Below are positions 1-8,049 of a DNA stretch of 51,640 nucleotides, one piece after another. Positions within the stretch are counted from its first letter, which is position 1; each line of letters starts with the position of its first letter. The stretch covers positions 1 through 51,640 of the forward strand of contig JAILRE010000006.1 of assembly GCA_024698505.1 (NCBI GenBank), in the 5' to 3' direction. This stretch comes from Clostridiales bacterium (lineage in GTDB: Bacteria; Bacillota; Clostridia; Christensenellales; CAG-138). Position numbers and translations under genes: made by a program. The notes beneath the pieces were generated by a model. The model did not search any database and had not been told where the DNA came from. It saw only the letters and a list, made by a program, of their open reading frames with translations.

Positions 1-381
1 GCCGAGAAGACCGGCGCCAAGATCGAGTTCTCCGATAAGATCGAGGACGTCGACGGCGCGGACGCCATCTATACCGACGTTTGGGTATCCATGGGCGAAG
101 AGGCTCAGTTCGAAGAGCGCATCAAGCTCCTTGAGCCGTACCGCGTGACCATGGACATGATGAAGATGACCCACAATCCCGACGTCATCTTCCTGCACTG
201 CCTGCCCAGCTTCCACGATCTCGAGACCTCCGTCGGCCGTGAGATCTATGAGAAGTACGGCCTCAAGGAACAGGAAGTCTCCGACGAGGTATTCCGCTCC
301 TCCATGAGCAAGGTCTTCGACGAGGCCGAGAACCGCATGCACACCATCAAGGCCGTCATGGTCGCCACGATCGGCAAATAA
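1..381 (+). CDS. argF: Ornithine carbamoyltransferase, C-terminal part (cut by window edge)
   Basis: The reading frame is open from base 1 and ends in TAA at 379-381, giving the last 126 residues. The family transfers carbamoyl phosphate to ornithine to make citrulline in the cytoplasm, either in arginine synthesis (ArgF) or, run backwards, in the arginine deiminase pathway (ArcB). The fragment shows DVWVSMG near residues 26-32 and the catalytic [10 protein letters not shown] near residues 64-73, whose Cys lies in the ornithine-binding loop. The tail, with [16 protein letters not shown], is typical of the family. The gene start and its upstream neighbours lie outside the window, so ArgF and ArcB cannot be separated; the tail looks slightly more like catabolic enzymes. 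A strong terminator follows directly. Confidence 0.93.
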   Translation, partial: AEKTGAKIEFSDKIEDVDGADAIYTDVWVSMGEEAQFEERIKLLEPYRVTMDMMKMTHNPDVIFLHCLPSFHDLETSVGREIYEKYGLKEQEVSDEVFRSSMSKVFDEAENRMHTIKAVMVATIGK

Positions 382-395
382 GTTAAAAAGCAGAG

Positions 396-427
396 AGCTC
401 TTGTTTACGGACAAGAGCTTTTTTTTA
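396..427 (+). terminator. Intrinsic terminator of the carbamoyltransferase gene
   Basis: AGCTCTTGT at 396-404 pairs perfectly with ACAAGAGCT at 411-419, and a run of T follows from 419 to 427. It lies 15 bases after the stop codon. Confidence 0.93.
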
Positions 428-436
428 TCGCGGGAA

Positions 437-578
437 TGTGGAAAACCCGGGAAATATGCCGCGGGAAAAGCGCCTTTTTCAGCCCCAAAAAGACATTGTT
501 TTACGGGGATTTTTTCGCCTCGTCCTATCCCCTCGGAGGCGGTTTTCTGTGGAAAAGGGGGCTTTTTCATGTGGAAAA
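437..578 (+). promoter_or_regulatory. Cluster of three DnaA-box-like nonamers
   Basis: TGTGGAAAA occurs at 437-445, 548-556 and 570-578, all in the same orientation. Its reverse complement TTTTCCACA fits the relaxed DnaA-box consensus TTWTNCACA. The cluster lies in the 390-base non-coding stretch between the carbamoyltransferase terminator and the DUF1295 gene. The only other exact copy I noticed in the window is inside rsmI. No dnaA gene is visible, so an origin role is only a possibility; the motif could serve another regulator. Confidence 0.4.
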
Positions 579-670
579 CACGGAAAACCACGGCGATTTC
601 GACCGAAAAAGCCGTTAAATATCACGATCCGCCGTATTTCCCGCATTCGTCTTTTTTCGCGCTTTTCGAG

Positions 671-700
671 TGTACAAAGGCGTGCTCGATATGGTATAAT
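671..700 (+). promoter_or_regulatory. Sigma-A promoter of the DUF1295 gene
   Basis: There is an extended -10, TGGTATAAT at 692-700, with a weak -35, TGTACA at 671-676, 18 bases upstream. This gives a leader of about 65 bases before the ATG at 771. Confidence 0.7.
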
Positions 701-770
701 CAGGCGAGGCCGCAATCATATTTATTCATCCCGCGGCCGTTCATATTCATTCCCCGAAAGGCGGATCCCA

Positions 771-1631
771 ATGGAAAAGATCAAAAAAAGCAGAGCCGCG
801 AGCTTCGTCTGCATCGCGCTCATATACGTCGTGGCTTCGGCGTTCGGCGCGGCGGTCTATCTCGCCCTCCCCTTTCATTTCGCGGTATCGCTGCTGATCG
901 CGGACGCCGCGGCGACGGTCGTCGTATTCGTATTCAGCCTCATTTTCAAAAACGCCTCGGTCTACGATCCCTATTGGAGCGTACAGCCGATGGTGATACT
1001 CGGGCTTTTCGCCGCGGAGAACGGGCTTACCGCGGTCACGCTCCTGCCCCTTATCGCCGTGTTTATCTGGGGCGTCCGCCTTACGGCGAACTGGGCATAT
1101 TCCTTCAAGGGGCTTGATCGTCAGGATTGGCGCTACGAGCTTTTGAAACAGCGCACGGGCAAATTCTATCCCCTGATCAATTTCATCGGCATCCACATGG
1201 TGCCGACGGTGATCGTCTGGGCCTGCACGCTGCCCGCGGTATTACTTTTCAAACAGGAGACGAAGTTCAATTTCGGGTGCGTCGTGTTCTTCCTCGTGTC
1301 CATGCTCGCGGCGGGGCTGCAGCTCGTTTCCGACGTGCAGATGCATAGGTTTCACGCGAGGGGCCTTCGCGGGATAATGGACGAGGGGCTGTGGAAATAC
1401 GCGCGCCATCCGAATTATCTCGGCGAGATACTTATGTGGTGGGGCGTCGGGCTGTACGCGGTCTGCGTCATGCCCGAAAGATGGTACCTCCTCGCGGGGG
1501 CGCTTGCCAATACCGCGCTGTTTTTGACGGTCTCCATACCCATGATGGAGGAGCGCCAGTCGAAAAAGCCCGGCTGGGACGAATATAAGAGGAGCACACG
1601 CCTGCTTCTGCTGATAAAGAAAGGAAAATGA
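771..1631 (+). CDS. DUF1295 family membrane protein (steroid 5-alpha-reductase-like)
   Basis: A 286-residue integral membrane protein with about six or seven hydrophobic segments spread along its length. Near residues 205-223 it has the hallmark GLWKYARHPNYLGEILMWW; the R-H-P-N-Y-x-G-E core is shared with DUF1295 proteins and with sterol/isoprenylcysteine-type reductases and methyltransferases, where it binds the cofactor. The substrate is unknown. The ATG at 771 is chosen because it starts a short basic stretch before the first membrane segment and follows the promoter at a sensible distance; the frame is open further upstream, but that part is not protein-like. It is followed one base later by the amidohydrolase gene, so the two probably form an operon. 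Confidence 0.85.
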   Translation: MEKIKKSRAASFVCIALIYVVASAFGAAVYLALPFHFAVSLLIADAAATVVVFVFSLIFKNASVYDPYWSVQPMVILGLFAAENGLTAVTLLPLIAVFIWGVRLTANWAYSFKGLDRQDWRYELLKQRTGKFYPLINFIGIHMVPTVIVWACTLPAVLLFKQETKFNFGCVVFFLVSMLAAGLQLVSDVQMHRFHARGLRGIMDEGLWKYARHPNYLGEILMWWGVGLYAVCVMPERWYLLAGALANTALFLTVSIPMMEERQSKKPGWDEYKRSTRLLLLIKKGK

Positions 1632-1632
1632 G

Positions 1633-2508
1633 ATGAAGCTCAGGATCGCGCTTTTGCAGATACTTCCGGGAGAGAGCCTTTCCGAGCAGCTGGAGATCGG
1701 CTGCGCCGCCTGTGAGAGGGCGGCCGAAATGGGCGCGGATATCGCGCTCTTCCCCGAGATGTGGTCGACGGGCTACCGCTTCCCGCAGGAAAAGGAGGCC
1801 CTGGAGGCGGCGTCACTCGGGCCGGACAGCATGTTCATAAAATGCTTCGCGGGGAAGGCCGCGGAGCTTTCGATGGCGATAGGGATCACCTATCTGGAGG
1901 CGTACGGCGCCTTTTCGCGGAATTCGCTTGCGCTCTTCGATATGAAGGGAAGGCGGGTGCTCGATTACGCCAAGGTGCACACCTGCGATTTCGGCGAGGA
2001 AAGAGTTCTCACTCCTGGCAACGATTTTTACGTCCGCGAGCTTGAAACAAAGGAGGGGACGGTCAAGGTGGGCGCCATGATCTGCTACGACCGCGAATTC
2101 CCCGAGAGCGCAAGGGTGCTGATGCTGAAGGGCGCGGAGATGATACTCGTGCCGAACGCCTGCCCCATGGAGGTGAACCGCCTTTCCCAGCTGAGGGCGA
2201 GGGCGTTTGAAAACATGCTCGGTATCGCCACCTGCAATTATCCCGCCGGCTGGCCCGACTGCAACGGGCATTCCTCCGCCTTCGACGGCGTCGCGTATCT
2301 GCCGGATCTGCCCCACTCGCGCGATACGAAGCTCTTTGAGGCGGGCGAAGAGCCGGGCGTTTACGTAGCCGAATTCGATATGGATATGATCCGCGAATAC
2401 AGAAAAACCGAGGTCCACGGCAACTGCTACCGCAAGCCCGAAAAATACGGCATACTGATGAGCGAAAAGGTCGAGGAGCCGTTCATCAGGAAAGACCGAA
2501 GAAGATGA
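1633..2508 (+). CDS. Carbon-nitrogen hydrolase (nitrilase superfamily)
   Basis: A 291-residue cytoplasmic amidase of the nitrilase fold. The catalytic triad is visible: Glu42 in ALFPEMWSTGY, Lys114 in DYAKVHTCDFGEE and Cys151 in GAMICYDREFPE. Members hydrolyse small amides, carbamoyl compounds or omega-amides through a cysteine thioester; this sequence alone does not give the substrate. The start ATG is one base after the stop of the DUF1295 gene and has a GAAAGGA ribosome site at about 1619-1625, so translation is likely coupled. A strong bidirectional terminator ends the unit. The length is normal for a single-domain family member. Confidence 0.9.
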   Translation: MKLRIALLQILPGESLSEQLEIGCAACERAAEMGADIALFPEMWSTGYRFPQEKEALEAASLGPDSMFIKCFAGKAAELSMAIGITYLEAYGAFSRNSLALFDMKGRRVLDYAKVHTCDFGEERVLTPGNDFYVRELETKEGTVKVGAMICYDREFPESARVLMLKGAEMILVPNACPMEVNRLSQLRARAFENMLGIATCNYPAGWPDCNGHSSAFDGVAYLPDLPHSRDTKLFEAGEEPGVYVAEFDMDMIREYRKTEVHGNCYRKPEKYGILMSEKVEEPFIRKDRRR

Positions 2509-2515
2509 TGAAGGT

Positions 2516-2554
2516 AAAAAAACAGCGGTGGAGTTTCTCCACCGCTGTTTTTTT
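2516..2554. terminator. Bidirectional terminator between convergent genes
   Basis: AACAGCGGTGGAG (2521-2533) and CTCCACCGCTGTT (2537-2549) form a perfect 13-bp stem with a 3-base loop. A runs before and T runs after, so it can stop transcription of the amidohydrolase (+) and of the aminopeptidase (-). Confidence 0.95.
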
Positions 2555-2560
2555 ACTGCG

Positions 2561-3799
2561 TCATATCGCGAAATTGCCGTTCTCGAACACCTTTATAACG
2601 CGCCCGTCGCGGGTGGTGCCGGTGATCTCGAGATCGCGCGTACCGACCATGAAATCGACGTGGGTGTTGCTCTCGGCGTTGATGCCGGCTGCCTTGAGCT
2701 CCTCGACGGAAAGATCGTCGCCTCCCTTTATGCAGGCGGGATAGGCCTCGCCGAAGGCGAAATGGCAGGAGGCGTTCTCGTCGAAGAGGGTATTGAAGAA
2801 GAGTATCCCGCTGTTGGAGATGGGCGAATCGTAGGGCACGAGCGCTATCTCGCCGAGGTAATGGGAGCCCTCGTCAAGCCCGACCTGCGTTCTGAGGGTC
2901 TCCTCGTTGGTATCGGCATGGATCTCGTCGATGCGGCCGTCCTTGAAGGTGAACCTTATGCCCTCGACGACGTTCCCGTTCAGCACGAGGGGCTTGGAGG
3001 CGGCGAGAGTGCCGTCGACGCCCGTCCTCAGCGGCGCGGAGAAGACCTCCTCGGTGGGCATATTGGCGACGAACTTCACGCCGTTGGTCTTGCAGATATC
3101 GCCGCCCGCGAGCCAGAGATGGTTCTCGGGCATTTTGACGCGAAGATCGGTGCCGAGGGAGTTTTTATAATGCAGCTCTGCGAAATCGTACTCGGTCAGA
3201 GCCTTGGCCTTTCCCTCGATATTCGCGCAGTGAGCGCGCCATTCGGCGACGGCGTCCCCGTCCTCGGTTATCCGGACGGCCTTGAATATCTCGTCCCAGA
3301 GCTTATCGACGGCTTCCTCCGCGGAAAGCCCGGGGAATACCTTCTTTGCCCAAGCGGGGATGGGCACGGAGACCACGCACCAGGGCAGCGCGTTTGACAT
3401 CATCATGCGGGAGAATTCCTTGAGATCGCGCCCGGCGGCGGTGTTCGCCCTGCGGAGCCTCGAGGGATCGACGCCGCGCAGGTTCTCCGGATCGGAGGCG
3501 GAAACGGATATGCAGCCGACGCCCTCCTTGGCGAGGGTGTTCCTCTGCAGTACGACCCAGGGATCGACCGAATCGAATACGGAATCGTCCGCCTTGAGCC
3601 AGTGCTCGCGGGCGCAGTAATCGTCGCGCCAGTTGATGATAACGTCCTTCGCGCCGACGTCATACGCGGCGGTGGTCAGCATACGCGCGAAGGGGGCGCA
3701 GTCGACGGGGCAGTTTATCATAACGGGCTGACCCTTCTGCAGATTGACGCCCACCTCGACCACGAGGCGCGCGTACTGCCAAAGCATTTTTGCGTTCAT
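2561..3799 (-). CDS. Aminopeptidase, M29 family (AmpS/PepS type)
   Basis: A 412-residue cytoplasmic metallo-aminopeptidase. The N-terminal half has the family opening (LWQYARLVVEVGVNLQKGQ) and a Rossmann-like region. The C-terminal half has the metal-site motifs of M29: NMPTEEVFSAP, EGSHYLGEIALV, ASCHFAFGEAYP and NTHVDFMVG, giving the Glu, His and Asp ligands. Such enzymes remove N-terminal residues from peptides with two bound metal ions. The ATG at 3799 has a GAAAGGA ribosome site. It is probably monocistronic or first in its unit, and it ends at the shared bidirectional terminator. Confidence 0.92.
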   Translation of the reverse strand: MNAKMLWQYARLVVEVGVNLQKGQPVMINCPVDCAPFARMLTTAAYDVGAKDVIINWRDDYCAREHWLKADDSVFDSVDPWVVLQRNTLAKEGVGCISVSASDPENLRGVDPSRLRRANTAAGRDLKEFSRMMMSNALPWCVVSVPIPAWAKKVFPGLSAEEAVDKLWDEIFKAVRITEDGDAVAEWRAHCANIEGKAKALTEYDFAELHYKNSLGTDLRVKMPENHLWLAGGDICKTNGVKFVANMPTEEVFSAPLRTGVDGTLAASKPLVLNGNVVEGIRFTFKDGRIDEIHADTNEETLRTQVGLDEGSHYLGEIALVPYDSPISNSGILFFNTLFDENASCHFAFGEAYPACIKGGDDLSVEELKAAGINAESNTHVDFMVGTRDLEITGTTRDGRVIKVFENGNFAI

Positions 3800-3881
3800 A
3801 TAATGGGTTCCTTTCGATTGGTTTAACTTTTTATGCGGGACCGCGGGGACGGTCCTTTCGGTCCCTGCCTCCGCACGACCC

Positions 3882-4358
3882 CTATTCTTCGCGGGCCTCG
3901 GGCAGCGAGCCGTCGTAAAAGCCTATGCGGACGCCGAAGCCGTCATGAAGCATATGATTGTCAACGAGGAGCCTTGAGCCGTCGTTCATCAGGATCGTGT
4001 AGTTCAGAATATTGGGGGCCTGGTATTTCCCTGGCGGCATAAACTGCCTTGAGACGCAGTCGGAATAGCGATATGCGCGCTCGCCCTTGGGGAATATGCA
4101 ATAGGTAAACCCCTCTTCAAAGAGCGTCAGGCAAATGCTCCTTATACGGATGCCTTCATAGAAAAACCAAATGGTTCCGAGTATAAGGAACACAAATATA
4201 CCGATCCCGCCGATCTGATCCTCAAGGTCTCCTCCGCGGCTTCCGAGAAGGCTGAGCACGGCAAAGGGGATCGCGATGGCGCCGAAAATCGAGGCGGCGA
4301 TAAGAGTCCCGTTTCTTTTTGCCTTATACATTTTTTTAGGCAGCAGCTTTTCTTCCAT
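3882..4358 (-). CDS. Small membrane protein of unknown function
   Basis: 158 residues. A basic N-terminus is followed by two hydrophobic segments at about residues 18-38 and 51-68, then a soluble C-terminal region of about 90 residues rich in beta-type sequence (ICLTLFEEGFTYCIF, YTILMNDGSRLLVDNH). This layout resembles membrane-anchored PH-like domains, but I cannot name a family. It lies between the oxidoreductase operon and the aminopeptidase gene with gaps of 110 and 82 bases, so it need not belong to either. The coding potential looks genuine (GC-rich third positions, coherent topology). Confidence 0.7.
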   Translation of the reverse strand: MEEKLLPKKMYKAKRNGTLIAASIFGAIAIPFAVLSLLGSRGGDLEDQIGGIGIFVFLILGTIWFFYEGIRIRSICLTLFEEGFTYCIFPKGERAYRYSDCVSRQFMPPGKYQAPNILNYTILMNDGSRLLVDNHMLHDGFGVRIGFYDGSLPEAREE

Positions 4359-4422
4359 AGTGCTCCGAGATATCGCGGGACCAAAGGGAGCGTTCCCCGG
4401 CCCCGGGCAGGATAAGCTTTTT

Positions 4423-4452
4423 CAAAGGGCAAGCCCATCGGCTTGCCCTTTG
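4423..4452 (-). terminator. Perfect inverted repeat after the oxidoreductase operon
   Basis: CAAAGGGCAAGC (4423-4434) and GCTTGCCCTTTG (4441-4452) form a perfect 12-bp stem with a 6-base loop, 16 bases beyond the gamma-subunit stop. There is no T run on the minus strand after it, so it may act as an mRNA 3'-end stabiliser rather than a true terminator. Confidence 0.45.
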
Positions 4453-4468
4453 ACGATCCGGTATTCGA

Positions 4469-5017
4469 TTACTTGATCTGGTCCCTTACGGACTCCTTGC
4501 CCAGCTCGATGGCCTGCTCGTTCAGGGGAATGAGGTGAGCCTTCTTCTCGCCGAGTTTGTAGAGGAGCGCGTCGAGAACGCTCTTGGAATCGACGGCCTT
4601 GGTGGCCTCGAGGTAAGCGCCCAGCATGGCCATGTTGCCGACCTTGGGGTTGTTGAGCTTATCCGCGATCTCGTTGCAGGGAACGTAGTAAACGTCGATA
4701 TCCGTCCTGGTGGCCTTCTTGTCGATTATGGAGCTGTTGATGAACAGCTTGCCGCCGGGAAGCACGTTCTGCTCGAACTTGTCGAGGGAGGGACGGTTCA
4801 TGGCGATGACGCAGTTGGCCATGTTGATGCAGGGGGAAGCGATGGGATCATCGGAAACGACGACGGAGCAGTTCGCGGTACCGCCGCGCATTTCGGGGCC
4901 GTAGGAGGGGAGCCAAGAAACATTCTTGCCCTCATACATACCGGCGTATGCGAGGAGCTGGCCGATGAGCAGAACGCCCTGACCGCCGAAACCTGCGAAA
5001 ATGTTAGTCCAAAGCAT
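4469..5017 (-). CDS. 2-oxoacid:ferredoxin oxidoreductase, gamma subunit
   Basis: 182 residues, the usual size of a separate gamma subunit of this family. It opens with [19 protein letters not shown], the conserved glycine-rich motif, and has [16 protein letters not shown], also typical. The complex oxidatively decarboxylates a 2-oxoacid to its acyl-CoA and reduces ferredoxin in the cytoplasm. It is last in a four-gene minus-strand operon, 12 bases after the beta subunit. Family knowledge links separate delta-alpha-beta-gamma operons of this type to branched-chain 2-oxoacids or 2-oxoglutarate; the sequence does not fix the substrate. Confidence 0.93.
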   Translation of the reverse strand: MLWTNIFAGFGGQGVLLIGQLLAYAGMYEGKNVSWLPSYGPEMRGGTANCSVVVSDDPIASPCINMANCVIAMNRPSLDKFEQNVLPGGKLFINSSIIDKKATRTDIDVYYVPCNEIADKLNNPKVGNMAMLGAYLEATKAVDSKSVLDALLYKLGEKKAHLIPLNEQAIELGKESVRDQIK

Positions 5018-5029
5018 ATTCAGTCCTCC

Positions 5030-5773
<744 letters not shown>

Positions 5774-5777
5774 ATAA

Positions 5778-6845
5778 TTACGCCTCCCTTGTCTTTAAGA
5801 TGTATTCGGCGATCTCTTCCGCAGTGGGGGTGTAGCTGCCGGGCTTGCCGTAGAAGTCGGTGGGCTTCGAGCCGTTGATGGCAAGGCGGACGTCCTCATG
5901 CATCTGGCCGGCGGAGATCTCGACCGTCAGCTCGCGCTTGACGGAGGGCTGAGCCATGACCTCGACGAGCTCCTTCTCGGGGAAGGGCCAGAGGGTGATG
6001 GGACGAACGAGACCGACCTTCACGCCCTTTTCGGCGCAGAGAGCGATCGCGGACTTGCAGATACGGGCGACGGTGCCGTAAGCGCAGATGATGACCTCGG
6101 CGCCTTCGGTGTTGTACTTCTCGACCATGACTTCCTTCTCCTGGATCTCCTTATAGCGGGCCTGGAGACGGTCGTTCATTTCCTGCAGCTCGTCTACCTC
6201 GATATAGAGGGAGTTGACGATCGCGCGGGGCTTAGTGCCGTTTGGATCGTAACCGGTGACGGCCCAGGGCTTGTCGGGGAGCTCGCGCTTCTCATGCTCA
6301 TGGAACTCGACGGGCTCCATCATCTGACCGATGATACCGTCGGCAAGGAGCATGACGGGGGTGCGATAGATATCGGCAAGGTCGAAGGCGGTGTGCATGA
6401 GATCGACGGCTTCCTGTACGGAGGACGGAGCGAGCACGATGAGGTGATAATCACCGTGGCCGCCGCCCTTGGTGGCCTGGAAGTAGTCGCCCTGGGAGGG
6501 CTGGATGGAGCCGAGACCGGGGCCGCCGCGCATCATGTTGCAGATGACGCAGGGGAGCTCGGCGCCGGCGATATAGCTGATGCCTTCCTGCTTGAGGCTG
6601 ACTCCCGGGGAGGAGGAGCTGGTCATGACCCTCGCGCCCGCGGCGGCAGCGCCGTAGACCATGTTGATGGCCGCGACTTCGCTCTCAGCCTGGAGGAAGC
6701 ATCCGCCGACCTTGGGAAGGCGCGCGGACATATACTCGGGGATGTCGTTCTGAGGAGTGATGGGATAGCCGAAGAAGAAACGGCAGCCGGCCTGAATGGC
6801 GGCTTCGGGGATGGCTTCACTGCCCTTCATAAGTTTCTTTGCCAT
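5778..6845 (-). CDS. vorB: 2-oxoacid:ferredoxin oxidoreductase, alpha subunit (VorB-like)
   Basis: 355 residues from the ATG at 6845, which is preceded by AAGGAGG; an upstream in-frame ATG at 6872 has no such site and would overlap that ribosome site. Visible family motifs are GNEA-like GSEAIPEAAIQAGC, FGYPITPQNDIPEYM, SSSSPGVSLKQEGISY and NMMRGGPGLGSIQPSQGD. The alpha subunit forms the substrate and CoA side of the active site. Sequences of this kind in Firmicutes are usually labelled VorB (3-methyl-2-oxobutanoate oxidoreductase), but 2-oxoglutarate enzymes are close relatives, so the substrate is an inference. Confidence 0.9.
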   Translation of the reverse strand: MAKKLMKGSEAIPEAAIQAGCRFFFGYPITPQNDIPEYMSARLPKVGGCFLQAESEVAAINMVYGAAAAGARVMTSSSSPGVSLKQEGISYIAGAELPCVICNMMRGGPGLGSIQPSQGDYFQATKGGGHGDYHLIVLAPSSVQEAVDLMHTAFDLADIYRTPVMLLADGIIGQMMEPVEFHEHEKRELPDKPWAVTGYDPNGTKPRAIVNSLYIEVDELQEMNDRLQARYKEIQEKEVMVEKYNTEGAEVIICAYGTVARICKSAIALCAEKGVKVGLVRPITLWPFPEKELVEVMAQPSVKRELTVEISAGQMHEDVRLAINGSKPTDFYGKPGSYTPTAEEIAEYILKTREA

Positions 6846-6858
6846 GCTCTTGTCCTCC

Positions 6859-7071
6859 TTACTCTTTCTCAACGGTGATGACGGCGTCGGGGCAGGTCCT
6901 TGCGCAGCTGGCGCAGGCGATGCAAGCCTCCTGATCGGTCACCTCGGCAGGGTGATAGCCCTTCTCGTTGAGCTTGGTCTTCGAGAGCTGCATGATCTTT
7001 TTCGGACATGCCCTAACGCACAGTCCGCAGCCCTTGCAGCGGTTCTCGTCAATGGTTACTTTGGATACCAT
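6859..7071 (-). CDS. 2-oxoacid:ferredoxin oxidoreductase, delta subunit (2[4Fe-4S] ferredoxin)
   Basis: 70 residues from the ATG at 7071. Two cluster-binding motifs are visible, CKGCGLCVRACP and CIACASCARTCP, each able to bind one [4Fe-4S] cluster; the protein relays electrons from the catalytic subunits to ferredoxin. An AAGGAGG site lies about 11 bases upstream of the chosen ATG. A longer reading from 7146 adds 25 basic residues that do not look like part of the family and would include the ribosome site. It is the first gene of the operon, 13 bases before the alpha-subunit start. Confidence 0.92.
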   Translation of the reverse strand: MVSKVTIDENRCKGCGLCVRACPKKIMQLSKTKLNEKGYHPAEVTDQEACIACASCARTCPDAVITVEKE

Positions 7072-7151
7072 AAGCGATATGACCTCCTTGATATTAAGGG
7101 TTTTGCGGAAGGCGCAAAAACGCCTCCCCCGGCCCCTTTTTTCCAAATTCC

Positions 7152-7184
7152 ATTATAGCACTATTAAGGCTTTTGAAAAAGCAA
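7152..7184 (-). promoter_or_regulatory. Promoter of the oxidoreductase operon
   Basis: On the minus strand TATAAT (7152-7157) is preceded by a T-rich -35 area (TTTTCA at 7174-7179, 16 bases away, or TTGCTT further up). Upstream bases to 7205 are AT-rich, as for an UP-like element. Confidence 0.6.
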
Positions 7185-7258
7185 TTAATAAAATATATTA
7201 ATGAAACGGTAGAAAAAAAGGGCCGTTTTTATCGCTCCCCTGCCCCGTCCCTTCCGAT

Positions 7259-7285
7259 TTTACCCGGAATTTACAAGTTCTTTAC
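7259..7285 (+). promoter_or_regulatory. Triple 11-bp direct repeat, PhoB/PhoP-like operator
   Basis: TTTAC occurs at 7259-7263, 7270-7274 and 7281-7285, spaced exactly 11 bases apart. This is the phasing used by OmpR/PhoB-family regulators, which bind head-to-tail on one DNA face. It lies about 33 bases upstream of the -10 of the adjacent response-regulator gene, so autoregulation is the natural reading. Confidence 0.6.
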
Positions 7286-7317
7286 CGCCCGGTATTTTAT
7301 TCCGGCCGCGGATGCGG

Positions 7318-7323
7318 TATAAT
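7318..7323 (+). promoter_or_regulatory. -10 of the two-component operon
   Basis: TATAAT at 7318-7323 has no good -35 (the 17-base position reads TTTTAT-like). A consensus -10 without a -35, behind activator-type repeats, fits an activated promoter. The leader to the ATG at 7360 is about 30 bases. Confidence 0.65.
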
Positions 7324-7359
7324 TAGCCTGTCAATAACGAAAAGAGGAGAAGGTAAGGT

Positions 7360-8028
7360 ATGATCTTCATAGTTGAGGACGATCTCGATATAAGAGAGAT
7401 GGAATGCTACGCGCTGACGAACAGCGGCTTCGAGGTATGCCCCTGCGAATCCGGCGCCGAGCTGGACGAAAAGCTTATGACCGCCGCGCCGCGGCTCATA
7501 CTGCTGGACATAATGCTTCCAGGAGAGGACGGCCTTGAGATACTCGGAAGGCTAAGGAGGGACCCCCGCACCGCCGAGACGCCCATTATAATGGTCACCG
7601 CCAAGACGAGCGAGATAGACAAGGTGAGGGGCCTGGATCAGGGCGCGGACGATTACCTCACCAAGCCCTTCGGCGTGATGGAGCTCGTTTCGAGGGTAAA
7701 GGCGCTGCTGCGCAGGTCCGCCCCGCGTGAGACGGAGCGCGAAAAGCTGGTCTCCGGCGGTATCGTGATCGACTGCGACAAGAGGGCGGTCACTGTCGAC
7801 GGGCAGGAGATAGAGCTCACCTTCAAGGAATACGAGCTTCTTTATGCGCTCATGTCCGCAAAGGGCGTGGTGCAGAGCCGCGAAAAGCTTATAAACACCG
7901 TTTGGGGCTATGACTTTGCGGGAGAGACCCGCACCGTGGACATGCATATTAAGACGCTCCGCCAGAAGCTGGGCGAGAACGGCCGCAGCATAGTGACCGT
8001 GAGGAACGTAGGCTACAGGATGGACTGA
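7360..8028 (+). CDS. Response regulator, OmpR/PhoB family
   Basis: 222 residues. The receiver domain (about 1-118) has the acidic pair Asp7-Asp8, the phosphate-accepting Asp50 in LILLDIMLPGEDG, Thr80 and Lys102 in YLTKPFG. The winged-helix output domain (about 128-222) contains ELTFKEYELLYALM, RTVDMHIKTLRQKLG and the final GYRMD. It is a cytoplasmic transcription regulator. The sensor kinase gene follows 21 bases later. The three TTTAC repeats upstream suggest it may regulate its own operon. A PhoB/PhoP-type phosphate role is plausible but not shown. Confidence 0.93.
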   Translation: MIFIVEDDLDIREMECYALTNSGFEVCPCESGAELDEKLMTAAPRLILLDIMLPGEDGLEILGRLRRDPRTAETPIIMVTAKTSEIDKVRGLDQGADDYLTKPFGVMELVSRVKALLRRSAPRETEREKLVSGGIVIDCDKRAVTVDGQEIELTFKEYELLYALMSAKGVVQSREKLINTVWGYDFAGETRTVDMHIKTLRQKLGENGRSIVTVRNVGYRMD

Positions 8029-8049
8029 CGGGCTAAAGGGGAGCAGCAG

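Noticed and set aside
441..454. Noc-binding-site-like palindrome around ACCCGGGAAAT
   Set aside because: Only the right half matches ATTTCCCGGGAAAT; the left half is mismatched at three positions, and no perfect site was seen.
438..770. Upstream extension of the DUF1295 protein to base 438
   Set aside because: It reads through the promoter and the DnaA-box-like motifs and gives a basic, low-complexity sequence unlike the family.
2528..3397. Long plus-strand frame opposite the M29 aminopeptidase
   Set aside because: It is a shadow of the GC-rich aminopeptidase gene; only the minus-strand frame has family motifs and a ribosome site. The same holds for long frames opposite gyrA, gyrB, gltX, pckA and the oxidoreductase genes.
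3845..3868. GGGAC/GTCCC inverted repeat after the small membrane protein gene
   Set aside because: The stem is short and no T run follows on the minus strand, so it is not convincing as a terminator.
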